Of a DNA stretch of 64,000 nucleotides, positions 10,301 to 19,370 are shown piece by piece. The DNA lies in NCBI GenBank assembly GCA_008828725.1, contig MEHQ01000337.1:118964-182963 (forward strand), read 5' to 3'. Under the pieces are notes generated by a model. That model was not told the origin of the DNA, did no database searches, and worked only from the letters and a program-made list of their open reading frames with translations. Each line of letters opens with the position of its first letter. The first letter of the stretch is position 1. Position numbers and translations under genes: made by a program. The DNA comes from Saccharina japonica (Eukaryota; Sar; Phaeophyceae; Laminariales; Laminariaceae).

Positions 10301-13103
10301 CACTGCTGCTAGGGTCCAAGCACTGCCCGCGGCCATGAAAAAAGGCGACAACCGTTTGGTATTATCTTATCCATGGATGTTGACACCACCATATCTACCT
10401 TGTTTCCACGGACGGTCTGCCCCCTGATGCAACAGCTCTTGGAACTCTACAGCTTGATGAAAGAGGTCGCCCTAGCGATTGAGAGCTGCCAGTCCACCAG
10501 CGTCCCGTCAGCCCCCAGTGCTCTTCAACACATCGTGGCGCTGCTCGACCTACTACATCCTTCGAAGCCGCTTCTCCTTCACGACCCGGATCACTTCTTC
10601 GTCCACCCCAAGATCAGAGGGCAAGCCAAGTCCGCCAAGAAGTGCCGTGTCAGGAAGCAACCAGAGGACTTGACTGACCTCGCGAAGACCACACGCGCGA
10701 AGCTACACGCCGCGGTATTCAAGCGGTTCGGTGCGAAGCGCTATGGCAAGAGGTACGACGAGGAAAGCCACCTGTTCGACATGGCGGTTGCCTTCAATCC
10801 GGCGATGCGTGCGCACGGGTACATCGACCGACTCGCCGATTCTGCAAGCGTTGCAGGGAAAGTCAAGGAGAAGATATGGCTCCAGATAGCGAGGTTGGCA
10901 GAGATGGTCATCATCTCCAAGCGGGCTAAAGAACAGGTGGCGTCTGGTGTGGCGGGATTCAAGCGGCGCCAGCCCACACATAGGGTCAGGGAAGATCTGC
11001 ACAACGCCAGCAGCAAGCGCCTAAAGATGGGCTCGGAGATCAACGAGGCAGTCATGAGCACCTTCGAGAGCGCGGGGTTGTTCGACAAACCCGCCGCCAA
11101 GCCCCTTCGTTCTTCGGAAGGAATGCAGGCGTCCGCCATTGAGGAAGCAAAGGGTCTGGTGAAGGACTGGAGAGAAGCACAGGTATGTTTGTTGGACGTT
11201 GAACCTCCTGCCGATAATGAGGATAGGCGTATTCATACCTAGAACGTAATCCGTCCACATCAACTCTCGCCTGCGATCGTAGTCTGTGCACCGGCAGGTT
11301 CGTCGTTGTCTCGGGCGCACCCTAAGGTAGACGTGCACCATTTTTTTCTTCTAAGTCCCTCACATGAGGCGCACTACAATATACACCGCCCAAAATACGA
11401 GTGTGTTCAAAACTTAAAACAATTAACCTCCCAGGAAACATTCCATGGCCTAGGTGTAAAGAAATGCACAAACAAAAAAAATAATGGCATTCCGATGCGG
11501 TTTGGGTTAAGGAGCCATTCATAGGTCATTCGGAATACGTTTTAGCTGCAAATGCTACCTCCATCGCAGCGCGCGTTGTCGGGGTAGTTGTGCTTCTTGC
11601 AGTGGTTTGTTGTTCCTTGTTGTTTAGTAGTTTGGCGTTGTTATTTTGGGCATGCGTTTTAAGCTTGATGTGGTCTTTGTGGCCGCATTCTCCCTCCACC
11701 TTGACTCACGACGCGGTACTATCGTAATCGCCTTTTTTCAAGGCTCTGGGCGGTTTCGCGCGGCGTGATAACCGCGTTTATTTGTTTTTCGGAAGCATAC
11801 CGTTCAGTGCGGTGCTGACTTGTTTTTTTCGATTACGGTGCGATACGGCGCGGTTGTGAGTCGTACGGTGCAATGCTGGTCGATCAAACCCGGTACTACC
11901 CGGGCGGCACCGTGATAAACAATCATCTGTTTTTAGAAATTACGTTGTTCGGGACAATAATTAAGTTGATTTTGCGTGAGATAGTTGTTTGTTTCTTCAG
12001 CCGAAACTGGTCGGAAATGATGTGGGGAAACAATTGGATGTGCCACACGAGAGTAAAACCTATTGCGGTGTTATTTTTAGGAGTCAAACAATGCGGTTTA
12101 TTGAGCTCGTTTTGTTACAATACGGTACGGCGAGATTGTCCTTTTTAATGCTAACAAGTGCGGCGCGGTGCAGATATCTCTTGCGCTAAGCCCCACGGGG
12201 TGGTCGCGTTAGTGGTTAACCGCACCGCACCGTCAAAGACCAGTATTGGCCTTTGCAACACACACGTTTTCGGCCATTCAGGGACGCGTGCTACGGTAGA
12301 GGTAGCACGTTTTGGGTGAATCGTTTTCTAAACGATCGAGCTCCTTAACCCAAATTCGTCGGACTTTCATTTTTGTGACGAATATTGCTTCATAGTATAC
12401 CTCGGTTATGAGATTTCGCATCCGGCAGCACTTTTATTTGTCTCCAAAATCATTTTTTCGATGAGGTATGACGCTCCTTATGCGAGGAGCTCAGAAAAAA
12501 CATGGTGCACCTCTATCGTAACAGGCGTCCCGGCTCAAGTTGTTCTTTCTGTTGCACACTTTCTCCGCCGACGGCAGCTGTTTGTAAGGTAATCCGAGCA
12601 GAACGCACAGCAAGACAATCCTTTTATCGCCGACCAAAACTGCCAATGTGTTTTCATTAGCGCAGATACCGACCGAGTACAGCCGCATCACGCAGGGGCA
12701 GACAGTGGCCGCGTTCTGGCGAGGCTACGGAGCGAAGCACTTCCCTACCCTGGCGAACGTTGCACGTGCCGTGTTAGGCGCTCCAGGGTCAGCAGCAGTG
12801 CTAGAGCGAGACTTCGGGGAAGACGTCGGAAATCTTGTGAACTGCCAACGCGGTTCACTCGACCCTGCTTTCTCGGAGATGCTCCTGTTCCTTCGAGGGG
12901 CGTACGACCAAATCCCAGAGCATGTGCCAGCTCTTTTGGCGCCAGAGCGGGCGGAGGCCATTCCAGCAAGGTTGAGAGACCCCCGCAAAATGGAAGAGGT
13001 TGAGGATCTCACCTCTGGCCTGGCAACGGTGAGGGCGGGCGGCACGTTGGGCAGCTTCTTCGTTGGTGGCGACCTTTCTGATGACAAGTTTGGCGGAAGT
13101 TGA
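4259..13103 (+). CDS. hAT-family transposase gene, seven proposed exons
   Basis: Proposed exons are 4,259-4,303, 4,504-4,707, 6,541-6,694, 9,153-9,541, 9,873-10,058, 10,313-11,182 and 12,666-13,103. All have GT-AG borders and compatible phases and would give about 761 residues. The order of motifs is that of hAT transposases. The first catalytic Asp is in HISVDLWMAK and is followed by DKYIGLRAFF. A second Asp lies in AVMDSGFELEF, with a CxxH signature in EWCIPHLLNRA. The C-terminal dimerisation region ends with FPTLANVARAVLGAPGSAA and an LERDF motif. Such enzymes cut and paste DNA with 8-bp target duplications. The last five exons are well supported; the first two are tentative. The reading frame is intact, so the copy may be fairly young. 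I did not find the outer terminal repeats. Family A MITEs sit in two introns and just after the stop. Confidence 0.8.
4504..4707 (+). CDS. hAT transposase, probable exon 2
   Basis: An open frame of 68 codons runs from EAKWVQARNSKLCKDDF to PFPVEKLNSKA and stops at a GCG|GTGAGC donor in phase 0. This matches the phase-0 start of the next exon (VKDTIIDMY). An alternative acceptor at 4,490 would lengthen it but break phase with the proposed first exon. The peptide ends just where hAT proteins lead into the segment before the first catalytic Asp. Confidence 0.5.
5118..5215. repeat. 49-bp tandem duplication
   Basis: Two near-identical 49-bp units, each starting CAGAGTCCGAGTATTGGC, abut at 5,166/5,167 with one base change. 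They lie in the intron between the second and third proposed transposase exons. Confidence 0.85.
5300..5840. repeat. GC-rich degenerate minisatellite
   Basis: About 540 bp are built from variants of TGTCGCGGCAAGTGTCGCGA and its complement. The unit is roughly 10-20 bp and drifts between strands, so units can pair with each other as hairpins. All six frames are open for long stretches, which explains the Arg/Pro-rich spurious reading frames on both strands. It lies inside the long second intron of the hAT gene. Confidence 0.8.
5593..5610 (+). repeat. Interstitial telomere-like repeat
   Basis: Three consecutive TTAGGG-type units (the last reads TTAGGA) lie inside the GC-rich minisatellite. A second short TTAGGG-like stretch is found near 55,690-55,725. 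They are too short to be a telomere. Confidence 0.6.
6541..6694 (+). CDS. hAT transposase exon 3 (first catalytic Asp)
   Basis: The acceptor is CTCCCACAG|GTC and the donor ATCG|GTGAGT (phase 1). It encodes 51 codons, VKDTIIDMYAATKVAF through HISVDLWMAKG to KDKYI, with the split Gly completed by the next exon. The Asp of SVDLW is the expected first catalytic residue of the RNase H-like fold. Confidence 0.8.
8054..8520 (-). mobile_element. Family A MITE, reverse copy split by a foldback insertion
   Basis: The ends match the family A termini (GAGGCATGCTACGGTAG and CTCTATCGTAGCGCGCGTC). The flanks CCAG/ACAG are a 3-of-4 target duplication. A 205-bp hairpin element interrupts it at the conserved GGTTAAGGAGCCC site. 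Confidence 0.75.
8249..8453. mobile_element. 205-bp foldback element nested in a family A MITE
   Basis: The two halves are long inverted repeats. The inner arms of about 36 bp (CGCTTTTCATTGGTC through GCACCAGCACCAAA) are nearly perfect around a ~30-nt loop, and the outer ends are GGGCCCG/CGGGCC. The termini resemble those of the TTA-flanked element at 22,389-23,594. It carries no gene. Confidence 0.75.
8546..8975 (-). mobile_element. Family A MITE, reverse truncated copy interrupted by a forward copy
   Basis: The left part (8,546-8,653) starts at a family A terminus and resumes at 8,895 with the family's central region (GGTGAGCAATCCCATG). A complete forward copy sits between the two parts. 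The distal terminus is missing. Confidence 0.65.
8654..8894 (+). mobile_element. Family A MITE, complete forward copy
   Basis: It is 241 bp from GACGCGTGCTACGGTAG to CTATCGTAGCACCCGTC, flanked by the exact 4-bp duplication GAAA (8,650-8,653 and 8,895-8,898). It is inserted in another family A copy. Confidence 0.85.
9153..9541 (+). CDS. hAT transposase exon 4 (second Asp and CxxH)
   Basis: The acceptor TTAATCAG|GC completes the split Gly, and the donor is AAC|GTGAGT. There are 129 codons from LRAFFMKEDGSIMTQLL to HESTKGN. AVMDSGFELEF holds the second catalytic Asp, and EWCIPHLLNRAIIDGFG the C-x2-H signature. The frame has no stops. Confidence 0.85.
9873..10058 (+). CDS. hAT transposase exon 5
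   Basis: Acceptor CTCATTAG|GCG and donor GAG|GTAGGC, phase 0 at both ends, 62 codons. It contains HRWVSAAQAMERYL, the region where hAT proteins keep a conserved Arg-Trp. Confidence 0.8.
10313..11182 (+). CDS. hAT transposase exon 6 (insertion domain region)
   Basis: There are 290 codons from a CTGCTAG|GGT acceptor to a CACAG|GTATGT donor, phase 0 at both ends. An ATG at 10,373 lies in the same frame, but an acceptor upstream is needed to join the previous exon. The peptide is helical and charged, with many Lys and Arg between about 10,610 and 11,030. The 3' border is firm; the 5' border is less certain. Confidence 0.7.
11311..11580 (-). mobile_element. Family A MITE, diverged reverse copy
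   Basis: It keeps the landmarks GGTAGACGTGCACCAT, CCATGGCCTAGG, GGGTTAAGGAGC and CTACCTCCATCGCAGCGCGC. The termini are degraded. It lies in the last intron of the hAT gene. Confidence 0.65.
12283..12529 (+). mobile_element. Family A MITE, complete forward copy
   Basis: It is 247 bp with GACGCGTGCTACGGTAGAGG at the left and a degraded right terminus ending GGCGTC. The flanks CAGG/CCGG match at 3 of 4. It lies in the last intron of the hAT gene. Confidence 0.8.
12666..13103 (+). CDS. hAT transposase last exon (C-terminal dimerisation domain)
   Basis: Acceptor TTAGCGCAG|ATA in phase 0, then 145 codons to a TGA at 13,101-13,103. FWRGYGAKHFPTLANVARA, GAPGSAAVLERDF and the Leu-rich FSEMLLFLRG are the classic hAT C-terminal dimerisation block (Pfam Dimer_Tnp_hAT type). 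The usual SSAxSER signature here reads GSAAVLERDF. Confidence 0.88.
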   Translation: MPTEYSRITQGQTVAAFWRGYGAKHFPTLANVARAVLGAPGSAAVLERDFGEDVGNLVNCQRGSLDPAFSEMLLFLRGAYDQIPEHVPALLAPERAEAIPARLRDPRKMEEVEDLTSGLATVRAGGTLGSFFVGGDLSDDKFGGS

Positions 13104-13244
13104 CGACGCCTCTCGGGAGTTGAAAACCTTTACGGCGGCGCGAAAGTAAGGAGGCGGTGTAGTGAGTGGTGCCTGGGGGCAGGGATAGACGGTGTTGTGG
13201 CGGCGGGAGATGCGCACGCAGGGTTAGACGGAAGGTCATATCCA

Positions 13245-13503
13245 GACGCATGGTACCGGTAGAGGCAGCACTATTTGGCAAAAATGGTTTATGAATGACA
13301 GGGGGCTCCTTAGCCCAAAATCGACGCAACTTCATTCTCGTGTTGCAGCTTTCTTCTTATTTCGTGCTTCTAGGCCACGGGATGGTTCATCGAGTAAGTG
13401 TTTGTATTTCCCTCCAAAATCATGTTGTACTTACTAATACTCTAGAGGTCCTCAAGCAAGGAGCCTCACACAAAGCATGGTGTACCTCTACCGTAGCATG
13501 GAC
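13245..13503 (+). mobile_element. Family A MITE, forward copy
   Basis: It runs from GACGCATGGTACCGGTAGAGG to CCTCTACCGTAGCATGGAC with the family's central GCTCCTTAGCCCAAAATCG. It lies about 140 bp after the transposase stop. The target duplication is not clean. Confidence 0.7.
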
Positions 13504-14399
13504 CCCCACAGGTGCAGAGTTGTTCGCGATTTCTCGCCCATCTCTGGTTTTGCTGGAAACGTCGAGTTTTGAAGTAGATGGCCCCTGAGGGAGGGAAGGC
13601 CGTGGTGGCGGTACGGTCGCCCCTATCGAAACGTGTGTTGCAGGCGAGACCTACCCATGCTGTGTTGTTGTCTCGCCTTCCTGCTGTTTTTCTTACGTTC
13701 GTTTCTTGTTCTTACTTGTACATATGGTATCATAGCATCTGCAGGACAAGACTGTACTATTGATTCCGTAGTGAATAGCATGGTAGGGAATATTACGTGT
13801 ACGGGCGTTTACAGTCTCCTGGGCGAGGTTTAGGTTGCCCTGGAGCTAAGCCAAGAGTGATGACAAGGGGGAGGGGCGGGTGCCATGGATTTATAATATA
13901 GAGGTGTCATTGTTGGGGGATCTCCATGGTACACATGAAGTCTACTCGGTAGAAACATGCCAGTTGTCACTACGTACCCCGGATGGCTACATATATCCAT
14001 CGGGTACATACCATACTCTTGAACAACCTTATTTGCTATTTGTATCTACTTCGTATGATATCGGGTACATCTCGTACTATCAACAAGTGTGTTTGCTATT
14101 TGTATCTACTTCGTACAATACTATCAACAGTGCCTGCAAGAGTGGGTGTGTTGAAAGGGTGTGAGCCGTACTAGTTTCGCGGTGGACGGAAGCACAATAC
14201 GAATTGGCAGATTGCATGGCAAGGCACCAGTGTGACCATACAATGGAACCTGTGTTGATCATTACTGCCCCGAGTTCTCGATACTTTTTGTTCTCGTTTT
14301 TTTCTTGGGGGATACATATTTAGGCAGGCGGGGGTAGGGGGGCGGGGACGGCAGTGCTGAAATCTGACGCCCCTGTCGACGGGGTGGAACACATTATTT
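13504..14399. other. Intergenic DNA without a recognised gene
   Basis: I see no conserved coding sequence. A 61-bp-spaced duplication of TTTGCTATTTGTATCTACTT lies near 14,032 and 14,093. Confidence 0.5.
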
Positions 14400-14800
14400 T
14401 ACGTCTTCTATTTACTTGCATGCAAGTGAAATGTGCTTCCATGAAATAAATTTTCTTGCATGGAAACTTCCATGGGAGTACAAAGGCTTTACTGCCATGG
14501 AAGCACATTTATGTTTGAAGCGGGCCCTCGTCCACTACATAGACAGGCCTAGTGTGGTTCCGCGCTGCGCGCTACACGGTTATTAGCACCCCGTTTGTAA
14601 TTGGGTAATATTTATTTAATCGGGATGGGCCCACGTTGGGTGGGACGGTGTACCACGTGAGATTATGGGGTGATTGCATGGAAGATCCCGTCGCTTCCTC
14701 GCTTCCATGTTTTACATACACGGAAGTAAAACAACTCCCATGGAAGTTGAATTTACTTCCATCGAGGATAATAAACTTCCATGGAAGGAAGTAAAACGCA
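14400..14800. repeat. Cluster of CTTCCATGGAAG palindromes
   Basis: At least six full or partial copies of the 12-bp palindrome CTTCCATGGAAG occur, often followed by TAAA, near 14,430, 14,462, 14,495, 14,698, 14,737 and 14,775. Several could pair with each other. No gene is visible. Confidence 0.6.
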
Positions 14801-16403
14801 AAATATAAAGAAGCTAGATAGTGTCGACGGGAAGAATAAAGACATAGATTGGCGTTCGTGTGACAACGTTCCACAACGTTACCGGAGCGACGACGAAGTA
14901 GATGGCCGGAAGCCTATGCTCGTGCTGCTTCGCTTAATGTGATTTATGTTGGTTGGCCAATGATGTCGTCTAGTTGCTTAATTGTTTCTTGTTCGTCCCC
15001 AAGTTGGTTTTTCTGTATTTTTGGTTGTTGCTTCGAAAGTGAGACAGTTCGTTTTTATCACGAACGAAAGTGTTCTGTTTTCACCTTTTATATTCTCTCC
15101 TTGCGCCTTTGGGGCCTGTCGAATTTCAGACGTTCTTGAGGTTTAACGAAGAGCCAAGAAAGACGCTCGGTGTGCTGCTAACGGTGGCTTTTTAGTGATA
15201 TCGGACTTGGTTTTGCTGATGATGAGTTAACGCACACAGCTTTCCTGGTATGGTACCGGTACCTGGTATAGGTGTTGCCTCATATTACCTGGTATCGGTA
15301 CATCGTACGAGTACGTATCCGTCGTTTTTGTTTATATCGCTGAAAGTGATAGCGATAGATATATAACCTATGGCATGTGTTTTTACTATGTATGTGTTTC
15401 GTTAATATACTTGTAACTTACGTAGGGTTACATACGAAATCGATAATCTATTAACATGAGGTTGTGGTCAAATGACAAGCATTGCTATAAATACACCGCT
15501 TAACATAGTATATTACACCTTAGTGTGCGTACGTGAGCTACACGTAACACACTAACATTGTGTTAACATTTATTTAGCATGCACGTTCTCCGAACAACGT
15601 TTCCTGCGCCAACGAATAATTACGCTAACGCCATTACGCATTCTTGGTATACGGCTACTCCCTATATACTGCAGAACTGTTGGCCGGCTTACCGTTGTAC
15701 GTTACACCTACATTTATTTTCAAACGAGCTATTATTAACACAGTAACATAGTGTTATCGATACATTGGTCGTGTACTGACGTGTGTTGCGATATCATCTA
15801 GAAATCCTGCTAAAGTCGTAACATTAAGTTGCGCGCGATGGGCTGCCGACCCTAACACAGCAGTAGTAACACTATAACTGCCGTCAAATGGGTACAACGA
15901 GGCACCCTATACGCTTGTGAGGCGATAAACGGACGGTCTCGTACATACGAACACGATGTCATCACAACACTTACAAACACTAACGTAGTAACATAATGTT
16001 ACGATGTTTTTCGTCCGATGCCTAACGTCAACACCAAACGGTAATTATTACGGTATCCGAGGTGTGAACAGGACATACGATAGACCTCCGAAGGGAGGTT
16101 TCCACGACGATGCCCATGGGTTTTCAATAGGGGGGCGTTCGCCTTATTGAAACGGTCGCTGCTGGTCGTGTGTTCGATACTTATCTCGTCTGCGCGAATA
16201 ATTGATCATTGGTAATCCTTACGTAACCGCTTTCGATCAACTAGGCATCTACAGAGGTGGTCGAGCAGTGTAGTGCTTGTATCGTTACAGGAAGTCTCGA
16301 AGTGGTCGAGGCATCCTGCGGCTATGGCTTGGGTGGTCATGCTACTGTGCGAATCTTTCCCGGCCAGATTTCGTCGAACTGTTTATTTTTGTCGCGCTTC
16401 TGC

Positions 16404-16650
16404 CTGTATGCGGTACCGACGTCCCAAACGTCGAGCCGTGCAGAGGGGGGGGGGTGTACTCACGTCGTGCACGGCCGTAGTCATATGACCATAGACCCTC
16501 GCATCCCTACAATGCCGGGACGGAGCACGTTGGACTTTCACCAACCAGGCAGCAGAGGGGGGGGCGTGTTATAAATATTACCCTGGGCTGGGTAGGCGGT
16601 CGATATTATTTCCCCTGTAGCTCGGCGGATAAAGCCTTCACATCTATCTA
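16404..16650 (+). repeat. SINE-like repeat, copy in unit 1
   Basis: It contains GGTACCGACGTCCCAAACG, a G-run, CCATAGACCCTCGCATCCC and a tRNA-like head CCCCTGTAGCTCGGCGGATA. The same order of blocks is seen, in whole or part, at 2,970-3,103, 21,736-21,982, 41,510-41,620, 51,590-51,690 and 55,258-55,372. Confidence 0.55.
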
Positions 16651-17964
16651 TTGGTACCTTTCATGTGACTTAACGTTTATGTCTCTGTGTGGTTACAAGC
16701 GTATTCTACGTATGTATGTGCCTCTTGGGCTACCACAGTGGCACCTTTATAGTGCCGGTATGCCCTCTATAGTGCCAATATACGTCAGCCAACAATACCG
16801 ACACTATAGCGGCAACCGGCACTACTCCGATCACTGCCACTCTGTGGCGACTAATATGTACCTGGTATTAGGTGACGGCACTTTCCCCCTTGGACAAACA
16901 TCAACTTTGCCTCGACTTAGCATATTGTGTGGTGAATTCTCTTTGTGCCAACCGACCCCAAAGAGTCGACGAGGGAAGAACGTAGTGCTGAAATATCCTC
17001 GCGATGAACATAGAAGGCACGTACCGTATTAGGGAGGGAGGAAAAGAACCTACTTACTGACCTCGTATCTGAGTTACGACTAAGAGAGATAGAAAACGAA
17101 GGGTGAAGATACTAAATGGGATGTGAAACAAAAATAAGAAAAAAAGCACTTCAGCGGGCATCCGGCACTACTCGATCGTCACTATAAAGGGACCACTAGT
17201 TGCGTACTGCAGTGGCTCGACATATGACATTGCGCAACAAATGGACTTACAACTAAAGGCCGTTATTTTTCGAAGAACTCTTTGTCCTAAATTGTCAACC
17301 ACATTGTCCACATTTTTGGTTTTTGCGCAAATATCTGCCCGTGATGAAAATCACATACTTTGACAGGACGCCTTCGTATCTTAATACTAAAATCACAAAC
17401 CGAGAACATCTACGTGTGCGGAAAATCTGGAAGAACCGAATCTCCGGAAGATAACGCCCCTAAATACCAATTTTCAAAAGGGCCTGCTATTAATTAGCAA
17501 CGTACCAGGTCCAAAAGTACTTTATATGTTACCAGCTACCAATGACCCTTAAATTTCCGGACAGAGTGGTACTTACTGTACAACGATAGGGCGCCCCTGA
17601 TAATACAAAACGACACACCACCCCCTCCACAGGGGCTAGAATGAAGCAAAAACCAACAGGGGATTCCTCGGGACCCGTCTTTTCGACTCCGGGACAAAAT
17701 CCCGTGGGGCTCACGTCGCAATTTTTTATCGTTCATTTCATTTATTCTATTCGCCCTCATTTTCTCTCCGTCTCTATCTTCAGCCGTAACTCAGATCCGG
17801 AGGCACTAAGTAGTCTCTTCTCTTCCCTCCCCACTACGGTACGTGCCTTGCGTTTTGGTGGCGATAAGGTTTCAACACGTTCTTCCCTCGTCGACTCTCG
17901 TCGAACTGTGCCTACCACGCTATAATAGGCGCTCTCGAAAGTTTCGGTGTCATTTGAGAATAAT

Positions 17965-18056
17965 AATCTCCGTACGGAGACTCGAACCCTCGAACCCTCG
18001 ACTTCAAACATAACAAGCTTCGTGGTTACCCGCTAGAGCGCCGGGGCGACCGGTAC
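17965..18056 (-). other. tRNA-like pseudogene or SINE head, copy 1
   Basis: On the minus strand, GGCGCTCTAGCGGGTAACCA resembles a D-arm/A-box. A doubled B-box (GAGGGTTCGAGGGTTCGAG) follows about 30 nt later. The B-box duplication and lack of a closing acceptor stem argue against a functional tRNA. The same sequence recurs at 24,507-24,599. Confidence 0.35.
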
Positions 18057-18246
18057 AACGGATTCAATTTATTGTTTCTCAAATATGTGGATGGGATTAT
18101 TGGAATAAGCTATGCACACCGGCAGATATAGCTAAACGATTTAATGATCATATATATGAGAAAACCGAATAATTGATGTGACAGCATCTATCTTCTGAAA
18201 TCATGTTTCTTTACCACTGCCGGCAGCTCAGTTTCTTAGGGATATA

Positions 18247-18390
18247 CAGTACGGGACACCTAATAAGAAACAGGCTAATAAGAAAGCCAGGCTGACATTT
18301 CCCAAAAAATAAGAGACGCGAGGCTGGGCCCCCGCTGCAAAATAAGAAAGGCCTATTACCCCCCTGGGGCGAATCCCCGACGCCTCCGAG
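18247..18390 (+). mobile_element. Family B MITE fragment
   Basis: It starts TA|CAGTACGGGACACCTAATAA and keeps AGAAACAGGCTAATAAGAAA, but no matching right terminus is found. The second tandem unit holds the same fragment from about 24,791. Confidence 0.55.
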
Positions 18391-18774
18391 AAACCCTGCT
18401 GCTTGCCCTGGTGGCCGCGAGTAACAAACATCTTTCAGGTTTTCAGCGAACATATTTTTTCAATTATGACTGTTCCCTGAGTCTTTTTTGGAACAACACT
18501 ACACATTGTCGGATGGCAAGCATAATAATAATTATGATACGTTACAGCAGTGTGTACTCGTAGATTTTGTATTTTTTCAATGCATTTTGTTTTTTTGCCG
18601 TTTCATATTTTCAATTTGTTTCACCCCACAAAAACGTGTTTTTCGACGCGAACCCCCGCAAACGGTGTACTGGGTATATTTGTGTAAAGCATCCCCGCAG
18701 GGAGGAGAGATATGACAGAGGTGAAAAGCAGCCCGTAGTACTATAGCAGACCCAGGACACAGATCTTGCGGCCC

Positions 18775-19370
18775 TCATTTTGCCAGTTGCGTTCACGGCC
18801 AGACTCAAATCGCTCTCCACATTGGGTGAATTGAGACACAAGGACAACCTTGAATACGCAGCAGTTCGATGAGTTAAAGAGCGCCGCGCGCGAACGCGGG
18901 GTTTCTCCAGAAACATTTTCCAAACTTGACACGCTGTGGGGGCTACGCTTGGGCTACGATGTGACGGCTCCCCCAAGGAAGAGGAGCACAACATCGAGCT
19001 GGGGAGCTTCTTCGTTTAGTTCTTCCATCGCGATCGGACACGAGTGGCTCGATAACTGCACCTATGCCAGGGCCGAAGCCTCCGGCGAGTCCCACACCGT
19101 CGAAAGTGAGCAGAGCCCAAGCACGTGCGACTACTGCAACCGGTCGGTAGAGAAAACGTTCAAGGCCGCCATCACAGGCGGTTTTGGCGTGAAGCCACCG
19201 GAGCAGTCCATCCGTTTCGCTGACAATCTGCACGGGCAGACGACAGAAGAGTTCAAGAAAAGACTCAAGGAGGGATGCAACGCTCTGTTTTGGCTGCTGC
19301 CACGAGGGTGCACCGATGCGGTGTATCCGGTCGATGCAGGATACGAGCGTGCTCGTGCTGCTTCGCTTAA
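18775..19370 (+). pseudogene. Broken DDE-superfamily transposase fragment, copy 1
   Basis: One frame gives LAALILPVAFTARLKSLSTL and stops; a second frame continues with GVSPETFSKLDTLWGLRLGY. Further on, RFADNLHGQTTEEFKK and LFWLLPRGCTDAVYPVDAGY match the second-Asp and QPxD-like regions of DDE_1/pogo-type transposases. The N-terminal DNA-binding part and first Asp are missing. The frame then runs across a duplication breakpoint at 19,349 into unrelated sequence. It is a dead remnant; the family call rests on these two motifs. Confidence 0.6.

Noticed and set aside
16257..16574. Repeated 105-codon frame, also at 21,589
   Set aside because: It lies in the SINE-like repeat with a G-run and is conserved only because the whole unit was duplicated.
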